A stretch of DNA of 64,000 bases from Microcoleus sp036704825 (GTDB taxonomy: Bacteria > Cyanobacteriota > Cyanobacteriia > Cyanobacteriales > Microcoleaceae). A program made the translations under genes and the position numbers. This document shows, one piece after another, positions 7,464-16,800 of this stretch. The DNA is taken from positions 1-64,000 of the forward strand of contig JAUBSN010000034.1 in assembly GCA_036704825.1 (NCBI GenBank), in the 5' to 3' direction. Position 1 is the first letter of the stretch. Each line of letters opens with the position of its first letter. Under the pieces are notes generated by a model, which saw only the letters and a program-made list of their open reading frames with translations, was not told where the DNA came from and searched no databases.

Positions 7464-8297
7464 ATGGCTGGTACTAAAAGTTCCAGCCTCGATCGACCAG
7501 AGGTTGAGGCTACCCTGGCAAGAATCGAAAGGCTTCAATTCGATCGCGCCTACCGCGATACTCACAGCCTGTTTTACACTGAAGGCGTTCGCAATTTCGT
7601 GCAGGTAATCGATCGCCGTTTCCAGATTTCAGCAATCCTGTTCAGCGAAAAATTGCTCATCGCGCCACTTGCCCGAAAAATGGTTCGCAGCGCCCGCCGT
7701 TCCGGAATTCCCACTATTTCTGTCACACCTGAACAATTCCGGCGCGTTTGTAAAACCGAACGCGCTTCTGGTGTGGGCGCGATCGTCCGCCAGCGATGGT
7801 TTAAATTGGACGAGATATCCCCCCAAGCTGACTTGTGCTGGGTAGTGTTGGAAAACGTGCGATCGCCAGGGAATTTGGGGACTTTGATCCGCACGTCGGA
7901 AGCTGTCGGCGGCGCTGGGTTCATTTTCGTCGGAGGGCGTGCAGATCCGTTTGATGCAGACGCCGTGCGGGCCTCGATGGGCGGGCTGTTCGCCCAAAAG
8001 TTCGTCCGCACGGACTTCCGGGCGCTGAGTCGCTGGATGCGTCACCACGGCTGTCACGGCGTCGGTGCCTCGCCTGACGGCGCTGCTGATTTTCACTCCT
8101 TCAATTATCCCCGATCGACTGTGCTGTTCCTCGGCGAAGAGCGTCAAGGCTTGACTCAGCAACAGCGGGATTTCTGCCAGCATTTAGTTCGGATTCCGAT
8201 GCTAGGTGCGGCCGATTCTTTGAATCTTGGAGTAGCGGGCAGTTTGCTGATGTACGAGGTATATCGATCGCAAACTTCGCAATTTTGTAATCGGTAA
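7464..8297 (+). CDS. SpoU/TrmH-family RNA 2'-O-methyltransferase
   Basis: 277 residues. The N-terminal substrate-binding domain (about 15-115) contains RVCKTERASGVGAIV. The SPOUT catalytic domain shows motif 1, ENVRSPGNLGTLIRT (130-144), motif 2, LFLGEERQGL (221-230), and motif 3, IPMLGAADSLNLGVAGSLLMYE (244-265), which form the trefoil knot that binds S-adenosylmethionine. These enzymes methylate ribose 2'-OH groups in rRNA or tRNA; the exact target cannot be read from sequence. It converges with argS. The start is uncertain because the ribosome site abuts the ATG. Confidence 0.9.
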   Translation: MAGTKSSSLDRPEVEATLARIERLQFDRAYRDTHSLFYTEGVRNFVQVIDRRFQISAILFSEKLLIAPLARKMVRSARRSGIPTISVTPEQFRRVCKTERASGVGAIVRQRWFKLDEISPQADLCWVVLENVRSPGNLGTLIRTSEAVGGAGFIFVGGRADPFDADAVRASMGGLFAQKFVRTDFRALSRWMRHHGCHGVGASPDGAADFHSFNYPRSTVLFLGEERQGLTQQQRDFCQHLVRIPMLGAADSLNLGVAGSLLMYEVYRSQTSQFCNR

Positions 8298-8302
8298 TGG
8301 TA

Positions 8303-8355
8303 ATTTTAGATTTTAGATTTTATTAGTATCTTGAATCTAAAATCTAAAATCTAAA
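8303..8355. terminator. Inverted repeat of TTTAGAT heptamers between convergent genes
   Basis: Tandem TTTAGAT-type heptamers on the left arm (8303-8321) are mirrored by AATCTAA heptamers on the right arm (8333-8355), giving a long A/T-rich hairpin. It lies between the 3' ends of the methyltransferase gene and argS and could end transcription from both sides. It is also an instance of the heptamer repeats found elsewhere in the window. Confidence 0.45.
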
Positions 8356-8372
8356 GTTAGATTGAGCTGTAG

Positions 8373-8428
8373 GGTGCGTCAGGTGAGTTTATCTAACAAT
8401 TATTGAGGGTTTCGATATCTGACGCACC
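8373..8428. repeat. GGTGCGTCAG ... CTGACGCACC hairpin repeat
   Basis: Perfect 10-bp arms at 8373-8382 and 8419-8428 enclose a 36-bp loop. The same arms occur at 19321-19375, and related GGTGCG(C/T)CGC ... GCGACGCACC arms occur at 17707-17763 and 17864-17919. It belongs to a dispersed intergenic hairpin family and may help end the convergent transcripts. Confidence 0.7.
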
Positions 8429-8437
8429 TTCTTTAAA

Positions 8438-10195
8438 TTACATCCTCTCCAAGACTTTAATCCCCAACAACTCCAAACCCAACTTCAAAGTCCTCGCCGT
8501 CAAATCGCACAAAATTAACCGCGAAGTCCGCAACGGTTCCTCAGATTTCAACACCTGACACTGTTCGTAAAATTGATTGTATTTTTGACTCAATTCAAAC
8601 AAATACTGACAAATCCGATTCGGCAACAAATCGCCCTCAACAGCATTTATCACTTCACTAAATTGCAATAAATGCTTGGCTAAAACTAACTCCGCATCCG
8701 ACTGCAAAATTACTTTCGCACTAGCATCTAAATTCTCGAAATCAATCTCACCTTTGCGGCTAATTCCCTGCACGCGCGCGCAAACATAGAGCAGATAAGG
8801 TGCTGTATTTCCTTTCAAATCCAGCATCTTATCGTAACTAAAAGTGTAATTGCTCGCCCGGTTTTGACTTAAATCGGCATACTTAACCGCACTCAAACCA
8901 ATTACTCGACCTACGTTAGCTATAAACTCTTTAGTTTCGTGTCTTTTCTCATCTTCCAATCTCTTTTCTAAATCTTTGCGGGCGCGGACGATCGCCTCAT
9001 CTAACAAATCCTGCAACCGCACCGTTTCCCCAGAACGAGTTTTGAGTTTTTTACCGTCTTCTCCCAATACTAAACCGAAGGGAACGTGCACTATCTCGAC
9101 ATCTTCTGGAATCCAACCGGCTTTTCTGGCTACTGCAAATACTTGGGCAAAATGGTTTGCTTGTCCCGAATCTGTGACGTAAATTAAGCGCTTTGCATTG
9201 TCTTTTTGGATGCGGTAGCGCACTGCTGCTAAATCTGTTGTGGCGTAATTGTAGCCGCCGTCGGTTTTTTGGACGATTAGCGGCAGGGGTTCGCCTTCTT
9301 TGTTGGTGAAACCGTCTACAAAAACGCATTTTGCGCCGTCACTTTCTACTAGCAAACCTAAGTTGCTTAAATCTTCGACGACTGCGGGCAATAATGGATT
9401 GTAAAACGATTCGCCTCGTTCGGTTAATTTGATATCGAGCAAATCGTAGATTACTTGAAATTCGCGGCGCGATTGATCGCACAGCAATTTCCAAGCGCGG
9501 CGGGTGTCTTCGGCGCCGGCTTGCAGTTTTACTACTTCTTGGCGGGCGGTTTCTTTGAAGGTTTCGTCTGTGTCAAAGCGCTGTTTTGCTTGGCGGTAAA
9601 ATGCGACTAAATCGCCTAAATCTAGGGCGTCAGCGGTTGTGAGGGCTTCGGGGTGAACTTCGCGCAAGTATGCGATCAGCATTCCGAATTGGGTGCCCCA
9701 GTCGCCGATGTGGTTGATTCTGAGTACGTCGTGGCCTTGAAATTCGAGGATGCGGGCGATCGCATCTCCGATGATTGTCGATCGCAAATGTCCGACGTGC
9801 ATTTCTTTGGCTATATTCGGACTCGAAAAGTCGATCGCGATTGTCTGAGGCGTTTTCGCCTGTTCAATCCCCAAACGCGAGTCGCCGGCGATCGCACTAA
9901 TTTGCGCTTCTAAATAAGCCGGTTTCAGCTTCAAATTGATAAAACCGGGCCCGGCGATTTCTGGCGTTTCGCAGATGTCAGCAATATCTAGGTGTTCGAT
10001 AATTGTCGAGGCGATCGTCCGTGGGGGCTTTCCTAACTTTTTCCCCAAACTCATCGCCGCGTTGCACTGAAAGTCCCCAAAGTTGGGATTGCTGGCGGCG
10101 GCTAGCATCGGATCTGCACCTGCATAACTTTCGCCGAATGCAGCGGTGAATGCTTTTTCAAATTTTGCTTTTAACTGTTGGGCGATCGAGTTCAT
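8438..10195 (-). CDS. argS: Arginine--tRNA ligase
   Basis: 585 residues, a normal length for the class I arginyl-tRNA synthetase that charges tRNA-Arg with arginine using ATP. The N-terminal Add-1 domain (1-110) contains NPNFGDFQCNAAMSLGKKL. The HIGH signature appears as HVGH at 133-136 in SPNIAKEMHVGHLRS, followed by NHIGDWGTQFGMLIAYL. A KMSKS-equivalent region, GEDGKKLKTRSGETV, lies near 380. The DALR anticodon-binding domain ends the protein (SRLILCDLTARTLKLGLELLGI). It is a single gene, convergent with the methyltransferase. Confidence 0.97.
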   Translation of the reverse strand: MNSIAQQLKAKFEKAFTAAFGESYAGADPMLAAASNPNFGDFQCNAAMSLGKKLGKPPRTIASTIIEHLDIADICETPEIAGPGFINLKLKPAYLEAQISAIAGDSRLGIEQAKTPQTIAIDFSSPNIAKEMHVGHLRSTIIGDAIARILEFQGHDVLRINHIGDWGTQFGMLIAYLREVHPEALTTADALDLGDLVAFYRQAKQRFDTDETFKETARQEVVKLQAGAEDTRRAWKLLCDQSRREFQVIYDLLDIKLTERGESFYNPLLPAVVEDLSNLGLLVESDGAKCVFVDGFTNKEGEPLPLIVQKTDGGYNYATTDLAAVRYRIQKDNAKRLIYVTDSGQANHFAQVFAVARKAGWIPEDVEIVHVPFGLVLGEDGKKLKTRSGETVRLQDLLDEAIVRARKDLEKRLEDEKRHETKEFIANVGRVIGLSAVKYADLSQNRASNYTFSYDKMLDLKGNTAPYLLYVCARVQGISRKGEIDFENLDASAKVILQSDAELVLAKHLLQFSEVINAVEGDLLPNRICQYLFELSQKYNQFYEQCQVLKSEEPLRTSRLILCDLTARTLKLGLELLGIKVLERM

Positions 10196-10546
10196 GTTTA
10201 ATATTTTGATTGGATGTTTATTTTAAACTCTAGATTCAGCACTTTTTGCCAATAATACTCTTACTACTTACGTAATTTCTCTCTCTCCCTCTCCTCTTCT
10301 GGCCCTCTGGCCCTCTCCCCAGCTACTAGGAAATTTTGTACTTAGCTTTGAGCTGCTGACGCGATCGAAATCACTGGCACTGCTAGCACAGAGTACATTT
10401 TATCACAGTTGCGATCGCTACACAAATTTAAAAATGTCACATCAAGTCCATGATCTCGATCGCTAAATAATTTTGTTAAATCCCTTACATTAAGGTATGT
10501 TAAAATTTTTTCAAGGCTCCCAAAAATCCTACGAAAGGAAGTAGTT
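10196..10546. other. Intergenic spacer between argS and a rightward small gene
   Basis: It holds the divergent promoters of argS and the 10547 gene. A pyrimidine-rich tract (CTCTCTCCCTCTCC...) lies around 10280-10320 and several GCGATCG sites follow. Close to the rightward gene is GAAAGGAAG, a good ribosome site. No ORF or RNA gene is seen. Confidence 0.4.
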
Positions 10547-10945
10547 ATGTTACCTCAACCTATTTTTGGCGATCGTTCTCTGACCCAAGCCTTTTATCAA
10601 GCAGTAATCGATCGCTTTTACAACGGTTTCAGTCTCTCCACCGAAGCACTATTACGAGACTGTACCCTCGGCTTCGCTCCCTGTCCCGATGGAGTTAAAA
10701 CCTTTTTCATTATCGCGCCGAGTCTCGATGCAGCAGAGCAACTAATAGAAAAAATTGACAGTATTTTGGAGCGAGTTGCCGAACTCATGGCAGGAGTCGG
10801 ACAAGTTGCCCTCTGCATAGTTCCCCCCGGCAGCGAAGCAGAGCAATCCGTCGATCATCTGCAAAACTTAGAAAAAGTTCCCCCGGATTGTTTGGCTTGC
10901 AAATTCTTTACAATTATATGGGCTGATGCTGCGGCCGATCGGTAA
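10547..10945 (+). CDS. Conserved-looking hypothetical protein
   Basis: 132 residues, soluble. AAGGAAG precedes the ATG at a normal distance. The N-terminal half is helical (LTQAFYQAVIDRFYNGFSLS). The centre is amphipathic (LDAAEQLIEKIDSILERVAELMAGVGQVALCIVPP), and the C-terminus contains a pair of cysteines in PPDCLACKFFTII. No known domain is recognised. It stands alone between long spacers and appears to be a cyanobacterial orphan gene. Confidence 0.6.
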   Translation: MLPQPIFGDRSLTQAFYQAVIDRFYNGFSLSTEALLRDCTLGFAPCPDGVKTFFIIAPSLDAAEQLIEKIDSILERVAELMAGVGQVALCIVPPGSEAEQSVDHLQNLEKVPPDCLACKFFTIIWADAAADR

Positions 10946-11982
10946 AATTGACAGTTAGCAACCAGCAACTGAACGCGGTTCGACCCAAGCTGTGCCCGTG
11001 GCGGCGCGGGGTAGATTGTCTGTTAGTTACAGTCCCTGGAATTATCGGGCAAAGCGTCCAGGTAATTTAGAGCGTTTGCCAGGTTGCAGTCGCAATCCTT
11101 GGCAAGGGTTAAACCAGACAAAATATATATCAAAGACCCGCTTGTCAGTCGCTCAGATTTTTACCTGCAGGCTCAAACAGCCGTGCATCTACTTTTTACA
11201 TTCCCAATAAAGGCCACCAAAAAGCCGCATCAACTCTCTTGGGTGTCTCGCTTCAAAAGACAGCAGCAGGAATGAGGCGGTATCGCTGGAAAATAGATTT
11301 TTGCGAAATATCTGCTGATGTTCAGAATGAGCAGAAATATTCTCAAAAATAGATAAGACTTTTGCACGTTGACAATCAAGCATCCAGGATACAAGCCCCC
11401 GGATTCATCTGTCCAGAAATAAAAAACCTGTATCCGGTAAAGGAGCCTCCGAATTTATCTCGCGCAAGTCAGTCGATTTGAGATTTGAGATTTGAGATTT
11501 GAGATTTGAGATTTGAGATTTACCCCACAGATAAATCTGGGATCTTGAACTAGGGCGTTGCCCTGAGCTTGTCGAAGGGTCTAAAATTTTGATCTTTCCA
11601 CGACTCCTGTACGTGGCAGCGTATCCGTTTTTGGGCTGGATCAATGCTTCAATTCTTTAATCTAAAATCTCAAATCTCAAATCGCGCAATCGATTGACCT
11701 CAGAAACCCGGTTTCTAACCCCGCGCTTCATATTCGCGGTTCGCTGGAAAATTGACAGAAAATAGGCTGTTTCTGGCAGAGTCACCAGCTAGAAACAGAG
11801 CCAAGCTTTACTCAAAAAAAGAGCCGTTTTCCAGCGACACCCTTGGCAGTGCAGAGCGCTCGTACCACAGGCTCATAGAATTTGTTAAAAATTTCAGTTG
11901 AAAATTTTAATTATTAAATTTTATGCCTAACATTGGCGATAAAATCTAAGATTGAAATTCTCAAATCAGAAATCAAGGAATC
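10946..11982. other. 1-kb gene-free region rich in repeats
   Basis: No convincing gene is present on either strand. The region contains a GATTTGA heptamer array (11475-11521), further AAATCTC-type heptamers near 11666-11683, an AGAAACCCGGTTTCT palindrome at about 11703-11718, and many stop codons. The last 80 bp are A/T-rich and presumably hold the promoter of the malic enzyme gene. Confidence 0.5.
11475..11521. repeat. GATTTGA heptamer array, six units plus part
   Basis: Six uninterrupted copies of GATTTGA and a partial seventh. It belongs to the heptanucleotide tandem repeats seen throughout the window (short tandemly repeated repetitive sequences, known from cyanobacterial genomes). Confidence 0.85.
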
Positions 11983-13374
11983 ATGGTAAAACTGACACCA
12001 AACCCCAGCTTTAGTTTAACAATTCGGGTTGCTCTGCCGAACCAGCCGGGAATGCTGGCAAGAGTCACCAGCGCGATCGCATCTGTAGGCGGCAACTTCG
12101 GCCAAATCGACTTGATCGAGCAAACCCGCGCCACTACCGTTCGCGATATCACCGTCGATGCCTCTAGTATCGAGCACAATGAAGAAATAGTGCAAGCAGT
12201 GAAAGGACTGCCAGATATCAAAGTGATCGACGTTTACGATCGCACTTTCAACTTGCACCGCGGCGGAAAAATCAGCGTAGTTAGCAAAATTTCCCTCAAA
12301 CGCCAGTCTGATTTGGCAATGGCATACACCCCTGGAGTCGGCCGCATCTGCACTGCGATCGCCAATGACCCCCAACAAGTTTACAACCTCACAATCAAAC
12401 AAAACACTGTTGCCATTGTTACCGACGGTAGCGCCGTTTTGGGACTGGGAAACCTCGGCGCTGCCGCCGCACTGCCAGTAATGGAAGGCAAAGCCATGCT
12501 ATTTAAAGAATTTGCAGGTATTGACGCCTTTCCTATCTGTTTGAATACCCAAGATACCGACGAAATTATTCGCACAGTGCAGAATATCGCCCCGGTTTTT
12601 GGCGGGGTTAACCTCGAAGATATTTCTTCTCCCCGCTGCTTTGAAATCGAAGCAAGATTGCGGGAAACTTTAGATATTCCAATTTTTCACGACGACCAGC
12701 ACGGCACTGCGATTGTCAGTTTGGCAGCATTAATTAATGCCTTGAAACTCGTCAAAAAAACCATCGCAGAAGTGTGTATCGTGATTAACGGAGCCGGTGC
12801 GGCCGGAGTCGCGATCGCCCGGTTGCTGCGTAAAGCAGGTGCCCAAAACATCATCATGTGCGACTCCAAAGGCGTCCTTTCCCAAGACCGCACGGATATG
12901 AACCCCGAAAAACTAGAATTTGCCGTGCCTTCGAGCGGTACTTTGGAAGATGCGATCGTCGGTGCCGATGTATTTTTAGGCGTCAGCGCCCCCGGCGTGC
13001 TCACCCGATCTATGGTGCGTTCGATGGCCGAGAATCCCATTGTTTTTGCAATGGCAAATCCCATTCCCGAAATTCAGCCAGAATTAATTGTGGAAGATGC
13101 GGCGATCGTAGCAACCGGACGCAGCGATTACCCGAATCAAATTAACAATGTTTTGGCATTTCCGGGGATATTTCGAGGTGCTTTGGACTGCAAAGCTGCC
13201 ACGATTACGCCCAGTATGTATTTGGAAGCAGCTTATGCGATCGCCTCTTTAGTCAGCCCTTCCCAGCTTGACAAAGAGCACATTATACCATCTGTTTTTG
13301 ACGAAAGAGTGGCCATTGCTGTCGCCGGTGCAGTGCAGTTGGCCGCCCGATCCGAAGGTATTGCCCGCGATTAA
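11983..13374 (+). CDS. NAD(P)-dependent malic enzyme with N-terminal ACT domain
   Basis: 463 residues. Residues 10-80 are an ACT domain (TIRVALPNQPGMLARVTSAI, then SVGGNFGQIDLI), a small-molecule regulatory module. The malic enzyme part follows: MAYTPGVGRICTAI, VTDGSAVLGLGNLG, IPIFHDDQHGTAI for metal and substrate, and a Rossmann domain, VINGAGAAGVAIARLL. It oxidatively decarboxylates malate to pyruvate and CO2. The short bacterial form is about 400 residues, and the extra length is the ACT domain. It is monocistronic, with AAGGA upstream of the ATG. Confidence 0.95.
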   Translation: MVKLTPNPSFSLTIRVALPNQPGMLARVTSAIASVGGNFGQIDLIEQTRATTVRDITVDASSIEHNEEIVQAVKGLPDIKVIDVYDRTFNLHRGGKISVVSKISLKRQSDLAMAYTPGVGRICTAIANDPQQVYNLTIKQNTVAIVTDGSAVLGLGNLGAAAALPVMEGKAMLFKEFAGIDAFPICLNTQDTDEIIRTVQNIAPVFGGVNLEDISSPRCFEIEARLRETLDIPIFHDDQHGTAIVSLAALINALKLVKKTIAEVCIVINGAGAAGVAIARLLRKAGAQNIIMCDSKGVLSQDRTDMNPEKLEFAVPSSGTLEDAIVGADVFLGVSAPGVLTRSMVRSMAENPIVFAMANPIPEIQPELIVEDAAIVATGRSDYPNQINNVLAFPGIFRGALDCKAATITPSMYLEAAYAIASLVSPSQLDKEHIIPSVFDERVAIAVAGAVQLAARSEGIARD

Positions 13375-13380
13375 TTGACG

Positions 13381-13463
13381 GAAGAAGGAAGGAGGAAGAA
13401 GGAAGGAGGAAGAAGGAAGGAGGAAGAAGGAAGAAGGAAGAAGGAAGAAGGAAGGAGGGAAGA
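13381..13463 (+). repeat. GGAAGAAGGAAGGA purine tract
   Basis: About 80 bp of near-pure purine on the + strand, built from GGAAGAA/GGAAGGA heptamers. A mirror pyrimidine tract (TTCTTCCTTC...) lies at 3700-3740, and similar short tracts occur near 13660-13680 and 49916-49960. Any reading frame through it (MTEEGRRKKEGG...) is repeat translation, not a gene. Confidence 0.8.
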
Positions 13464-13612
13464 TACCATGTATAAATTAATGGTCTTTGTACCAGTTTTG
13501 TACTTCTTCTTTTGTGCTTTTTCCGGTTTCTTCTCATCCCCTCTTGCCTCCTCCCCGTTGATTGTTACTCATTTTTGTTTCCCCATCTTGTCTTTTTCCT
13601 CAACATCCATCC

Positions 13613-13733
13613 GTTAAATCCCGTACAGGGATCGTTGCCGAACTTCCCTCCAACCTCTTCCTTCTTCCCTCCAAGCTCAGCATCCACCCGTTACATTTGT
13701 TAAATCCCGTACAGGGATCGTTGCCGAACTTCC
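13613..13733. repeat. 35-bp direct repeat pair, 86 bp apart
   Basis: A 35-bp sequence beginning GTTAAATCCCGTACAGGG is present identically at 13613-13647 and 13699-13733. The bases before each copy are also similar (CATCCATCC / CATCCACCC). It lies in the 450-bp spacer before the first giant histidine kinase. Two units with a 51-bp gap are too few and too irregular to call a CRISPR. Confidence 0.8.
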
Positions 13734-13823
13734 TTCTTCCCTCTTTTTTAATTAATGATAAAACTCACAGCAATAAACAACAGAAAAAGATATAATTAAA
13801 TAAAACAAGTCCAGCTAGGTCAG

Positions 13824-16800
13824 ATGCAAAGCCAGTTAGGAAAAGCCAAGCGCAATCGCTCCCGTTGCCAATTGTTAGAACTGTGCCCTATCGGGCTGGC
13901 ATTGTGCCGGACGGACGGGACTTTTCTCGACGTAAATCCAGCTTTTGCAAGTATTATCGGCCGCACAGTTGCAGAAACTCTCCACCTCAACTACTGGGAA
14001 ATTCAGCAAACACAGTGCGCGCCCCCAGAACTATATCTAGAATGTCCAGCAAAAAATAGTCGCACGCACCTGTGCGAAGCAGAATACAAACATAAAAACC
14101 AGCATCTCGTACCCGTGCGAGTTTCCGAGCGGGCCATTGAAACAGAGGGACAGTGCGCGATTTGGCTAAGTGTTGAAGAAATCTTTAATAATCGGGATCA
14201 AAATAGCGCTCCCCTGGAATCAGCGCCCCCGCAGGGCAATTCACATCTGGAAAAATTGCTGACAAAGCAGACTGCCGAACTGGAAAAAACTCAGAAACTA
14301 CTGGAAAAAAAAATCGCTGAACTGGAACAGGCTCAAGAAAAATTGCGTATCCAAAGTCAAATTATCGACCAAATTCACGAGGCGGTAATTTCTACAGATA
14401 TGGACGGCTCGATCGCCATTTGGAATCAAGCCTGCAAAAAGTTATACGGCTATGAAGAAACTGAGGCTGTAGGACAGCATATTTCTCTAATTTACCCGCC
14501 AGAACAGCAAGAATTTTTGTTAGAACAAGTTATCAAACCGCTACAAGAAAAAGGCGAACATAAAATAGAAGTTATAACACGCCGTAAATCAGGAGAAAAA
14601 TTTTCCTCACACCTGATGCTTTCGCTATTGAAAGACAATACCGGAGAAGTAGTCGGGATGATGGGAACTTTAACAGATATCAGCGTTTGCAAAGCTTTAG
14701 AACAAGAATTAGCACAAAGACAAGCACTATTTGATGCCTTTTTAAAGGAAGCGCCGGCGGGACTTTGCATTTTGGACTCGCAATTGCGGTACCAGCAAAT
14801 CAATCAATTTCTAGCAGAAATAAATTGCCTGAGTCCAGCAGATCACATCGGCAAGACTGTACGCGAAATATTGCCAAATATCGCTCCCATAATAGAGCCT
14901 TTGTACGAAGAAATTTTGAGAACGAAACAACCCTTAATTAACATCGAGATGAGCGGTGACAATCCCAGAAAGCCAGGGTTTGTCCGACACCTGACAGGCT
15001 CTTATTTTCCCCTGCTCGACAAAGACGGCGAGGTTGTAGGCATCGGTGCAGTTGTAGTTGATATTAGCGATCGCAAACAAGCCGAAGCTGCGCTGCAAAA
15101 AAGCGAACAGCTTTACCGCACTATGGCAAGCAACTTTCCTAACGGTGCGGTGATGTTGTTCGATCCAGAACTGCGCTACACGCTGGTAGAAGGTACAGAA
15201 TTAGCAGCCGTGGGGCTTGCCAAAGAATTGATGGAAGGCAAGACAATCTGGGAAGTATTCGAGCCAGATGTTTGCACTGATATCGAGCCAACTTATCGGG
15301 CGGCACTGGCAGGAGAAACAGTTGTTACAGAATTTTTTTACAGCGATCGCGTCTACCTCGGTTATGCTTTGCCAGTCAGAAACGAACGGCAAGAAATCAT
15401 CGGCGGATTGCTAATGACTCAAAACATTACGGCTCGTCAATTAGCAGAAGAAGCCCTCAAGGAAAGCGAGGAAAAATACAGGTGCATTGTCGAGACAGCA
15501 GACGAAGGAATTTGGATCGTAGATACGGAGGGTAAAACTACTTTTGTAAACCAAAAAATGGCTGATATGCTCGGCTGCACTCCAGAGGAAATGATCGGGG
15601 AGTCGCTATTTGCTTTCATGGATGCAGAAGGCATGGCGATTGCCCAAGTCAGTCTCGAACGCCGCCGTGAAGGAATTAGCGAACAGCACGATTTTAAGTT
15701 CCGTCGCCGAGACGGCAGCGACTTGTGGGCGATGGTTTCTACTAATTCCTTGGCAGACAAACAGGGACGCTATGTGGGCGCTTTGGCAATGGTTGCCGAC
15801 ATTACCGATCGCAAGCAAACAGAAGCCGCATTGCAGCAGTCGGAAGCCAAATTTCGATCGCTCTACGAATTAACCAGTTTGCCTGTTTTTATGTTATGCG
15901 ACAATGCCATCACCGATGCCAACACAGCCACCCTAAAACTATTTGGCTGTACTACCCCGCAACAGTTGTGCGGCCAACACCCAGGCAAACTGTCGCCTCC
16001 TTTTCAACCCAACGGCAAAGATTCTTTGAGCTTGGCTGACGAAATGATGGAGATCGCCTTTGAGCGGGGAAACCACCGTTTTGGTTGGGTTCACCAGCGC
16101 TTAGACGGTACTGATTTTCCCGCCGAAGTCGTGCTGACAATCATCGAGGTGGGAAATGAAAAAATTATCCAAGCAGTAGTCCAAGATTTAACCGATCGCT
16201 TCCTTGCAGAAGAAACTTTAGTGCGATCGGAACAATCCCTCAGACAGCAAGCTCAGAGAGAACAACTGCTCAATCAAATTGCCAATCAAATCCGCACTTC
16301 TTTAGATTTAGACACAATTTTAGCAACCGCAGTTCAAGAAATTCGCAATCTGATGCGCCTAGATTGGTGCATCTTCATTTGGTATCGACCCAACAGCAAT
16401 CCTCCGGTTTGGGACGTAACTTACGAAGCGAAGAATGCAGATTTGCCGAGTATACTCGGCACTTATCCTGTAGACAACAAATCTAGTGTCCCCAGGCGGC
16501 AGATTTTGCAGCGAGAAATTCTGCGAATTGATGATGTCAGCAATTTTGAAGATGCAGAAGTGCGCGAAAATTTCCAGGGATTAAAAATTAATTCAGTGCT
16601 GTCGCTGCCAGTTCAAACTGCTTCCGGCGATATTGGGGCGATCGCCTGCTATCAGGCTGTGTCGGCGCGAAATTGGAGCGACTCTGAAGTCGAACTGATG
16701 CAAGCAGTGGTCGCTCAAATTGCGATCGCGATCGACCACGCCGAACTCTACACCCAAACGCGCACAGCGGCCCGATTGGCTCAAGCTCAAGCTCAACAGC

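Noticed and set aside
11475..11521. CRISPR-like array
   Set aside because: The units are uninterrupted heptamers without spacers; it is a short tandem repeat.
11405..11644. Minus-strand 79-codon frame
   Set aside because: It is largely translation of the GATTTGA heptamers (SQISNLK repeated).
13375..13617. Frame encoding an E/K/R/G-rich peptide
   Set aside because: The first half is translation of a purine tandem tract, the second half low-quality sequence; there is no ribosome site.
13613..13733. Minimal CRISPR from the 35-bp repeat pair
   Set aside because: Only two units are present, the intervening 51 bp share repeats with the flanks, and no cas gene is in the window.
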